Shown here in pieces: positions 1 to 7,094 of a DNA stretch of 64,000 nt (its first letter is position 1; each line of letters begins with the position of its first letter). The notes under the pieces are model-generated. The model had not been told where the DNA came from. It made no database searches and worked only from the letters and a program-made list of their open reading frames with translations. This DNA is from DASVTU01 sp036387415. GTDB taxonomy: Bacteria > Acidobacteriota > Blastocatellia > Pyrinomonadales > Pyrinomonadaceae. The translations under genes and the position numbers were made by a program. Location of the stretch: contig DASVTU010000004.1 of assembly GCA_036387415.1 (NCBI GenBank), positions 62,001 through 126,000 on the forward strand, read 5' to 3'.

Positions 1-497
1 TGGTGCTGACGGTGCCGACTTTCGCGGCGGCGTGGGGCGTGACAGGCGATGTGTTGCTGGCGACGTTGGCGACGTGTGCGATGTTATTTGGCGGGTTTAT
101 GTTCGGGCCTGATTTGGATATACAGTCGCGGCAGTATACGCGTTGGGGCGTCTTCCGTTTTCTGTGGTGGCCTTATAAGACGATGTTTCGGCATCGTTCG
201 CGTTGGTCGCATGGCATCATTTTCGGCACGCTGATTCGCGTCGTCTATTTCGCGGCGGTCGTGGGGTCGGTCGTGGCGGGCGGTATTTACCTGCGCGCGA
301 TGTTGGTCGGGGGCGCGCCGCCGGATTGGACGGCGTTGACGCACGCATGGCGGGTGATTGAAGCAAACGTGTCGGCGGAGGGCATCGGCAGACGCGAGGG
401 GTTAGCCGTGCTCGCAGGACTCTGGTGGGGAGCGGCGAGCCATACGTTGACCGATGTCGCGTGGTCGGTCTTACGCAAGGGGTCGGAGATTTTTTAA
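1..497 (+). CDS. DUF2227-like putative metal-binding membrane protein (5' truncated)
   Basis: The reading frame is open to the window edge and ends with TAA at 495-497. The GTG at position 3 is probably internal, because family members normally begin with a short Gly-Lys-Thr-His-Asp segment that is missing here. The visible part has a hydrophobic segment ending in FGPDLDI, then HRSRWSHG, then two more hydrophobic segments, the last carrying ASHTLTD. The Asp and His residues beside membrane segments match the DUF2227 (uncharacterised, predicted metal-binding) family. The biochemical role is unknown. It points towards the oppositely oriented helical-repeat gene, and a hairpin repeat fills the gap between their stop codons. 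Confidence 0.7.
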   Translation, partial: VLTVPTFAAAWGVTGDVLLATLATCAMLFGGFMFGPDLDIQSRQYTRWGVFRFLWWPYKTMFRHRSRWSHGIIFGTLIRVVYFAAVVGSVVAGGIYLRAMLVGGAPPDWTALTHAWRVIEANVSAEGIGRREGLAVLAGLWWGAASHTLTDVAWSVLRKGSEIF

Positions 498-501
498 GAC
501 G

Positions 502-575
502 GTAGATAGTGAATGGTAAATCGTGAATGGATAAGACAGGTTCTTTCCATTGACGATTTACCATTTACTATTTAC
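502..575. repeat. Heptamer hairpin element, GTRAAT family (copy A)
   Basis: The left arm at 502-530 and right arm at 547-575 are inverted copies matching at 26 of 29 positions. The 16-base apex contains ATAAGACAGGTTCTTT. The arms read as 7-base words such as AGTGAAT, GGTAAAT and CGTGAAT. The element lies between two convergent stop codons, 6 bases from that of the leftward gene at 582. It is probably a bidirectional 3'-end structure, and the apex is shared with copies B and C. Confidence 0.9.
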
Positions 576-581
576 GGCGAT

Positions 582-1799
582 TTAGTTTCCGGTGCGAGTG
601 AGGGCGATACGGTTGGCTTGGCGTCGCACGGCGTCGGAGACGTTGCGATTTTGGGAGAGGGTTTTGAGGTCTTTGGAGTAGAGGCGGTTGAGGAGGCCGA
701 TGGCGGTGGCGATGGGTGTGCGCGGGTTGCGCGCGAGATTGTGGATGACGGGATAGGAACGCGTCCATGCGCGGTTGAGCGCAATGAGACGCAAGACTTC
801 ATCCGAGACAGTACGCATCGCGGCGATAGCTTCGACTTCCTGATCGGTCAGGCGCGGATTATGGATGACGGCTTGGGCGACGACCTTGTTGGCGTCGCGG
901 ATGAGGATGGCGCGTGCCTCGCGGTCGCCCTTCATGCCGAGTTTGACGCGATCTTTGACCTTCATCAGCATGACGCGACGGATGAGCGAGATGCGTTCGG
1001 GAGCGACTTCGCCGCCGCCTTCGGCGCGTGCCTCGTTGATGATGCGTTCGACGTTGGCGGCGCGTTGTTCGTAGCTTTCGTCGAATAGTTCTTCAAAACG
1101 TTCGAGCGGCAGCCACGAATCGTCGATGTCGGCATCGGAGACTTCGATGTGTTCGGCGATGAGCCACGCATCCTCCACCGTGATGCCTTCGTCGCTGCCG
1201 ATTGATTCAGCCGTCTCGACGAACTCCGCCGCCGCGTGTTGCCCACGCGCACGCAACTCCTCCGCGACTTGCTGCGCGCCGCGCTCCTTCTCGAAAAATT
1301 CGCGTTGTGTTTCGCGCACACGCCGTTCGGCTTCGGGCGTGCGCGCCGGATTGTTAAGCAGCGCGAAGATGATGTCGGGCGCGCGGATGAGGCGTTGCTG
1401 GTTGATGGCGATGAGTTCGAGGAGCGAACCGTCGGTGCTGGCTCCGGCGAGCGCGGCGATTGACTTATCGGGCGTGCGCGCGTTGAGCACGACGGCTTCG
1501 TGAAGTTCGTGATTGGTGTGGGCGGCGTGCTCGGCGAGATAACCGAGCACGGCGGGCGACGCATCGGCGGCTGAAGCGACGTTCAAAAAAGTTTCGGGTT
1601 CCTGCTCGCCGAGCGTGGCGGCGGCTTCGCGCGAGAGTTCCTCGTCGGCGTCGGCACGCAAGGCCACCAGAACTTCAAGTAAATCCTCCTGCGGGAGCGG
1701 AAGCAGCCCGCGCGCCGCCATCAGACGCGCTGCCGCAGGGGCGGTGCCCGCGACGATGGCTTGCACAATCGGATTGGTGGAAGTGATGTCGGTGCTCAT
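582..1799 (-). CDS. Helical-repeat (LRV/HEAT/DUF2336-like) protein
   Basis: 405 residues, predicted cytoplasmic: no signal peptide or membrane segment. It is almost wholly helical, Ala/Glu/Arg rich, and carries irregular repeats that begin with an Asn turn followed by a helix. Examples are NARTPDKSIAALAG, NPARTPEAERRV, NPRLTDQEVEAIAAM, NPRTPIATAIGLL and NRNVSDAVRRQANRI. This spacing resembles leucine-rich-variant and DUF2336-type alpha solenoids, which usually mediate protein contacts. No catalytic motif is visible and I cannot assign a partner. It lies downstream of secA on the same strand, about 130 bases away, so it may be cotranscribed with it. The start is ATG at 1799. Confidence 0.6.
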   Translation of the reverse strand: MSTDITSTNPIVQAIVAGTAPAAARLMAARGLLPLPQEDLLEVLVALRADADEELSREAAATLGEQEPETFLNVASAADASPAVLGYLAEHAAHTNHELHEAVVLNARTPDKSIAALAGASTDGSLLELIAINQQRLIRAPDIIFALLNNPARTPEAERRVRETQREFFEKERGAQQVAEELRARGQHAAAEFVETAESIGSDEGITVEDAWLIAEHIEVSDADIDDSWLPLERFEELFDESYEQRAANVERIINEARAEGGGEVAPERISLIRRVMLMKVKDRVKLGMKGDREARAILIRDANKVVAQAVIHNPRLTDQEVEAIAAMRTVSDEVLRLIALNRAWTRSYPVIHNLARNPRTPIATAIGLLNRLYSKDLKTLSQNRNVSDAVRRQANRIALTRTGN

Positions 1800-1928
1800 G
1801 AGAGAAGGTTCGGTAAGAACGAAGCGGGACGAGTTTGGCGTTCGTCCCGCTTTGTTGATGAAGGTTTCCGCCTCAAGTTGTGGTTGATGCGCAAGGCGTT
1901 TGAGCGATGCCGTGCGAACGGAGCAAAT

Positions 1929-4763
1929 TTACGCAGTCGCGCCGCAGCACTTCTTGTACTTCCTGCCAGAACCGCAGGGGCAGAGTTCGTTGCGACCGAC
2001 TTTGGCTTCGGCGCGACGGACGGTGCGAATCTTTCCGGCCTCTTCTCCGGCAGCCGCCGCGCCCTGATTCGGCCCCGTGAACTGTAGCTGCGACGGGCGA
2101 CGCGGCGCGCGTCGTTGCAACGTTTCAGGCGGCTGCTCGGCGACGACTTGCAGGTTAAAGAGCGAACGGATGGTGAAGGTGTCGATGCGGTCGAGCATGG
2201 CTTGAAAGAGGTCGAAGCTCTCCTTCTTGTATTCGACGAGCGGGTCTTTCTGCCCGTAGCCGACGAGACCGATGCCTTGCTTCAAGTGGTCGATGGCGAG
2301 GAGATGGTCTTTCCATTGCGCGTCGATGATGTTGAGCATGATGATACGCTCATACGTCCGCATCGCTTCCGCGCCGACCTGCGCTTCCTTCTCGCCATAC
2401 TGCGCCCGGAGTCGTTCCCAGACGCGTTCCTCAATCTCCTCAGAACTCATCTCGGCAAAATCGACGCTCTCGGCGTCGGCGTCGAAGGCGAAGATGGTTT
2501 GAAGTTGAACCTTGTAGTTTTCCACGTCCCAATCGTCGGGCGCGACGGCGGGGTTGATGTACTGCTTGGTGATGTCTGCGAGGAGGTCGCGCGCGACGCC
2601 CGTGTCGCCCAAGAGATACTCACGCTGGTCGGGCACTTCCATCAACTGCCGACGCAAGCCGTAGATGGTTTCGCGCTGGCGGTTCATCACGTCGTCGTAT
2701 TGCAGCAGATGCTTTCTCGACTCGAAGTTGCGCGCTTCGACCGACTTCTGTGCCGCTTCGATGCGCTTCGAGACCATGCCGGATTCGATGGCGACGCCCT
2801 TCTCCATGCCCAGACGCTGCATCAACGCTTTCACTTTGTCGCCCGCGAAGATACGCATCAGGTCGTCTTCGAGCGAGAGGAAGAAACGCGACGAGCCGGG
2901 GTCGCCCTGTCGTCCGGCGCGACCGCGTAGCTGATTGTCGATGCGTCGGGATTCGTGTCGCTCGGTGCCGATGATGTGAAGACCGCCCGCCGCGACCACC
3001 TCTTTGTGTTCGGCTTCGGCAATCGGTTTGACGCGTTCGAGCGCGTCGTTCAACTCCTCTTCGGTCGCCTCGTCGGGGTCAATCTCGTTGCGCTTGAGAT
3101 ATTCGCGCGCCATGAATTCGGGGTTGCCGCCGAGAAGGATGTCTGTGCCGCGTCCGGCCATGTTGGTCGCAATCGTGATTGCGCCTTTGCGTCCGGCCTG
3201 CGCGACGATTTCCGCCTCGCGTTCGTGGTGCTTGGCGTTCAAGACGTAGTGATAATCGGGAACCTCGTCGCGGCGTTGGTCTTCAACCTCCAACATGCCA
3301 CGCTCGTCTTTGTGCGGGATGCCGATTTTCTGCAAACGACGCGAGATGAGTTCGGAATTTTCGACCGACACCGTGCCGACGAGGATGGGCTGCCCCTTCT
3401 CATGTCGCTCACGAATCTCTTCAACGACGGCCTCCCACTTCTCCGGCAACGTGCGATAAATCACGTCGGAGTTGTCTTTGCGAATCATGTCGCGGTGCGT
3501 CGGGATGACGGCGACATCGAGTTTGTAGGTCGCATGAAATTCGGCGGCTTCCGTTTCAGCCGTACCCGTCATGCCGGAAAGTTTTTCGTAGAGACGGAAA
3601 TAGTTTTGCAGCGTGATGGTGGCGAGCGTCTGATTTTCGCGCTCGATTTTGACGCCCTCTTTCGCCTCCACCGCCTGATGCAGACCGTCTGACCAGCGAC
3701 GACCCTTCATCAAGCGTCCCGTGAACTCATCGACGATGATGACCTCGCCTTCCTGCACGACGTAATGATGGTCGAGTTTGTAGAGCGTGTGCGCCTTGAG
3801 CGCCTGTTCGACGCAGTGGAGCATCTCCATGTTCGAGGGGTCATAGAGATTGCCGACGCCGAGAAGACGTTCGGCCTTATCGACGCCCTCCTCCGTGAGC
3901 ACAGCCGAATGCTGCTTCTCATCGACGATGTAATCGCCGGGGCCGGGCTTGCCGTCCGCGCCCTCTTTGGCGCGCACCAGATGCGGGATAACGGCGTCGG
4001 CTTTGTAGTATTTATCGGTCGCCTCGTCAGACGCGCCGGAGATGATGAGCGGAGTGCGCGCTTCGTCAATCAGAATCGAATCTACTTCGTCAACGATGGC
4101 GTAGAAGTGTTCGCGCTGCACGCAGGTCGCAAGGTCAAACTTCATGTTGTCGCGCAGGTAATCGAAGCCGAATTCGTTGTTGGTTCCGTAGGTGATGTCG
4201 GAGCCGTAGGCATCCTTGCGCGCCCAGTCGTCCAAATCGTTGACGATTGCGCCGACGGTCAGACCCAAAAACTTGTAGATGCGACCCATCCATTCGGCGT
4301 CGCGCGAGGCGAGATAATCGTTGACGGTGACGATGTGGACGCCGCGACCCGTCAGGGCGTTCAAGGTTGCGGGAAGCGTAGCGACGAGCGTTTTCCCTTC
4401 GCCCGTTCGCATCTCGGCGATGCGTCCCTGATGCAGAGCGATGCCGCCGATAAGCTGCACGTCGAAGTGGCGCATGCCTGTGGCGCGCACCGACGCCTCG
4501 CGCGTGATGGCGAAGACTTCCGGCAGGATTTCTTCAAGTGCCGCCTCCGTGCGACGCTTGCGTTCCGCCTTGTCGCCACCCGCCTCGTCAATCTGTGCGA
4601 CGACCTGCTCGCGAAACTGTGCGATGCGTGCGCGGAGTTCGTCGTCGGAGAGTTTCTGGACGGACGGCTCAAGCGCGTTAATCTCCTCGACGAGAGGGCG
4701 CAACTGTTTGATGTAACGCTGGTTGCTGCTGCCGAAAAGCTTGGTTAGAAATTTGTCAATCAT
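1929..4763 (-). CDS. secA: Protein translocase subunit SecA
   Basis: 944 residues, close to the usual SecA length. SecA is the ATPase motor that pushes unfolded preproteins through SecYEG at the inner membrane. The Walker A motif MRTGEGKT is at about residues 118-125 and the DEVDSILIDEARTP segment (Walker B and the start of the crosslinking domain) begins near residue 225. The second RecA-like lobe carries ATNMAGRGTDI and QLRGRAGRQGD. The C-terminus has the zinc-binding SEC-C motif CPCGSGRKYKKCC (Cys 928, 930, 939, 940), which contacts SecB or ribosomes in characterised homologues. An AGGA about ten bases before ATG 4763 can serve as the ribosome site. Confidence 0.98.
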   Translation of the reverse strand: MIDKFLTKLFGSSNQRYIKQLRPLVEEINALEPSVQKLSDDELRARIAQFREQVVAQIDEAGGDKAERKRRTEAALEEILPEVFAITREASVRATGMRHFDVQLIGGIALHQGRIAEMRTGEGKTLVATLPATLNALTGRGVHIVTVNDYLASRDAEWMGRIYKFLGLTVGAIVNDLDDWARKDAYGSDITYGTNNEFGFDYLRDNMKFDLATCVQREHFYAIVDEVDSILIDEARTPLIISGASDEATDKYYKADAVIPHLVRAKEGADGKPGPGDYIVDEKQHSAVLTEEGVDKAERLLGVGNLYDPSNMEMLHCVEQALKAHTLYKLDHHYVVQEGEVIIVDEFTGRLMKGRRWSDGLHQAVEAKEGVKIERENQTLATITLQNYFRLYEKLSGMTGTAETEAAEFHATYKLDVAVIPTHRDMIRKDNSDVIYRTLPEKWEAVVEEIRERHEKGQPILVGTVSVENSELISRRLQKIGIPHKDERGMLEVEDQRRDEVPDYHYVLNAKHHEREAEIVAQAGRKGAITIATNMAGRGTDILLGGNPEFMAREYLKRNEIDPDEATEEELNDALERVKPIAEAEHKEVVAAGGLHIIGTERHESRRIDNQLRGRAGRQGDPGSSRFFLSLEDDLMRIFAGDKVKALMQRLGMEKGVAIESGMVSKRIEAAQKSVEARNFESRKHLLQYDDVMNRQRETIYGLRRQLMEVPDQREYLLGDTGVARDLLADITKQYINPAVAPDDWDVENYKVQLQTIFAFDADAESVDFAEMSSEEIEERVWERLRAQYGEKEAQVGAEAMRTYERIIMLNIIDAQWKDHLLAIDHLKQGIGLVGYGQKDPLVEYKKESFDLFQAMLDRIDTFTIRSLFNLQVVAEQPPETLQRRAPRRPSQLQFTGPNQGAAAAGEEAGKIRTVRRAEAKVGRNELCPCGSGRKYKKCCGATA

Positions 4764-4936
4764 GGCTGAAAATCCTGTGGCAAAGAGACACGCGGCCTGA
4801 AACTACAGCAAAGCCGCTCAAACAATTCGCGTGCGCTTTGGTTATCAAAACGAGCGCAACGTCTGATTGTACGGGAGCGATACTCGGAGAGGCAAGCGAG
4901 CCTGTTTTGAGGCGTCGTCGCTTGCCGTGGCGCGTG

Positions 4937-5659
4937 TTAGTTGGGCGTGATTTGCTTGAACAGGAGATTGCCGAGCGATTCGCGCGACATTTCGAGACTC
5001 AGGACGAGTTGCTTGCCATTGGCGGAGGCGGTGAGGTTGTTTAAGACGACGGCTTCGGGGCGTCCGCGTTTGACGAAGCGCGCGAGGCCGAGGAGATTGC
5101 CGTAGCCGTGTGCCTTCTCTCTGGCGCGTTCATCGGTCGCAAACTCGTTCTCCATGCGGACGGAGACGCGCTCGTCGTCGAAACGCAGACGCATGCTGAC
5201 ATGCCCCGCTTCGTCGCCGAGAAATGCGAGCATGCGGTCGGCGTTGAGCAACTGCACAAACTCAAGAGCCAACGGCTTGAGGTTCGCTTCCGCCTTAGGA
5301 TTGCCGGAGAAGACGACATCGGTGAGCGTGCCATCGGCGAGGCGTTCGCCCTCAATCGACAACTCAAACGCGCCGTCGAGCGAGAGTTCGCCGCTTCGAT
5401 AACGTGAGCGAACGTTCGTCAGAAAATCTTGAAGCGGTTTGGTGTTCGGGCGGCGAACCTGTCTGACCTTCGCCTCGGTCTGCTGCCGTAGAGCGGAACC
5501 TGACGCGGACGAGACGTGCGAGATGTTGAGCGCGAGCGTGCCAAGCACGACGTAGAACATGAGCGAACCCGCGACCATGCGGCGGCGTCTCGACGCGAGT
5601 CGCGTACGACGTTCGTGCTGCTGTCGGCGTTGCAGTGTGGCGGGAAGTTTACGCTTCAT
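4937..5659 (-). CDS. Membrane-anchored orphan protein, paralogue of the gene at 5750
   Basis: 240 residues: a very basic N-terminus, one membrane segment at about residues 29-47, then an extracytoplasmic domain. That domain aligns along its length with the C-terminal part of the next gene upstream (5750-6847). Shared landmarks are N(T/P)KP..D.LT, DGTL..V, the segment around LKPLALEFVQLL, and ASANGK(Q/E)(L/M).LS ending near FKQ. The basic flank plus single helix suggests an N-in, C-out topology. I know no named family for the domain. The spacing of 90 bases and shared direction suggest an operon of the two paralogues, with secA further downstream. Function unknown. Confidence 0.6.
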   Translation of the reverse strand: MKRKLPATLQRRQQHERRTRLASRRRRMVAGSLMFYVVLGTLALNISHVSSASGSALRQQTEAKVRQVRRPNTKPLQDFLTNVRSRYRSGELSLDGAFELSIEGERLADGTLTDVVFSGNPKAEANLKPLALEFVQLLNADRMLAFLGDEAGHVSMRLRFDDERVSVRMENEFATDERAREKAHGYGNLLGLARFVKRGRPEAVVLNNLTASANGKQLVLSLEMSRESLGNLLFKQITPN

Positions 5660-5749
5660 CGTTCTCTCGGTTCATCAATTACGAAACAGGCGGCGCGAAA
5701 GTTTTGCTCTCTAAAGAGTAATGCATGATTGCGCTCACAGAGTAAAGGC

Positions 5750-6847
5750 TCAGGTGGCAGGGGCTGGCGGCGCGGGTGGTTTGGCGAGTTGCTTGTTGAG
5801 CATCTTGGTCGCCACCTCGCGCGAGATGGCGAAACTGAGCGTCATCTCTTTGCCGTTGGCGGAGATTTTGGTGTTCTTGTAAATCTCCTCTTCGTCGCGC
5901 CCTTTTTTCCTCATGCCCTGAAAAAAGAGCATGCCGTTGTAGCCGAGCGCCTTGTCTTTGGCAACGGCTTCGGATTCCATCTGTGTCTTGATAACGGCGG
6001 TAATCTCCGTCGGGTTCGATTCCATATCCATCGTGAGATGCTTCGTGCCGTCTAGCGCGGCGAGAACCCGACTGCCGCTGAGCGCCTGTATGAATTCGAG
6101 CGCGAGGTTTTTCAAGTTCTCGTCGGTGGTGCTCACTTTGGTGACTTCGACGTTGGCGAGCGTGCCATCGTCGTTGCGGTCGGCCTCAATCGTGATGGAA
6201 ATCGAACCTTTGAGGTCGATGACGCCCGCATCCATCATCTCCTTGCCTTTCGTCAGAAGGTCTTTGAAAGGTTTGGGGTTGATATTGGGAAAACGTTTGA
6301 CGTTGGTTTCGGCGGCCAACTTTTCGAGTTCCTCATCGGTCATGGGCGTGGGGACGGGCGTCGGCGAAGGAGTCGTGCCGTCGTTCGGGTTGTTGGCGGC
6401 CACTTCCGGCGTCGCACTCGCTTCGGGCGTCGCTTCCGGCGTCGGCATGGGTGGAGGCTTGGCTGCGCGCATGCGCCGCGGTCGCGGCATCGGAGGCGGC
6501 GGCGTGGGTCGCACTTGTTCGATGAGTTGCGCGTCTGCGACGGGCGGAAGCGCGGGATTCTCCGCGTAGTTAGTGAAATAGCCGGGCGGATAGTAGAGCT
6601 TTTCGGTGGGCTTGGCGAAGGTCAGCATGGTGGCGCGTTCGCGGATATTGATGCGTTGATAATCCTCGTCAACATATTCCGCACCGGCAAACATCCCCGC
6701 GATTTGCAGCATACTGCGGACGGTCGGGGCGTAGGCAATCGCCGTGATGAAAAGAGCATGGAGCACTATCGAACCCATCAGCAGACGCGTCACGAGCGGC
6801 CAACGCGGGACGCGATTAATCTCGAAATTTTGAAAAAGTTCTGCCAT
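5750..6847 (-). CDS. Membrane-anchored proline-rich protein with the same orphan C-terminal domain
   Basis: 365 residues. A membrane helix lies at about residues 19-41, followed by a linker and a Pro/Ala/Thr-rich stretch at roughly 130-170 (TPPPPMPRPRRMR, PEATPEASATPEV). A domain of about 165 residues follows, homologous to the 4937-5659 protein. The layout (short cytoplasmic N-terminus, one helix, Pro-rich spacer, C-terminal periplasmic domain) resembles TonB-like energy-coupling or envelope-spanning proteins, but I see no TonB C-terminal motif, so that remains an analogy. GGAAAGAAG directly before ATG 6847 is a plausible ribosome site. It is probably the first gene of the leftward pair. Confidence 0.6.
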   Translation of the reverse strand: MAELFQNFEINRVPRWPLVTRLLMGSIVLHALFITAIAYAPTVRSMLQIAGMFAGAEYVDEDYQRINIRERATMLTFAKPTEKLYYPPGYFTNYAENPALPPVADAQLIEQVRPTPPPPMPRPRRMRAAKPPPMPTPEATPEASATPEVAANNPNDGTTPSPTPVPTPMTDEELEKLAAETNVKRFPNINPKPFKDLLTKGKEMMDAGVIDLKGSISITIEADRNDDGTLANVEVTKVSTTDENLKNLALEFIQALSGSRVLAALDGTKHLTMDMESNPTEITAVIKTQMESEAVAKDKALGYNGMLFFQGMRKKGRDEEEIYKNTKISANGKEMTLSFAISREVATKMLNKQLAKPPAPPAPAT

Positions 6848-7094
6848 CTTCTTTCCGCCACCCCGCCGTGTGCGAGACGCCGCGCGCCTCTATTCAACTG
6901 AACCTCAAAGGTTTGACCAAACTGCGCGCCAGAATCCTTAGACGCTCGCAGACACCGACGCGTTGCGCTCCGTCGAGAGATAAAACGCTGCCCCATCCGA
7001 CGAGCAAAGCGCGCACCCCGCCACCGACAGAGACGCTGCGGCGTCGATAAAAGTTAACATCAGCCATGCCCGTTTCACAAAGGGCTAGGGTAGA

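Noticed and set aside
2115..4748. Several long rightward open frames inside secA
   Set aside because: They are antisense shadows of a GC-rich gene: no start signal, no protein-like pattern and total overlap with an unmistakable SecA.
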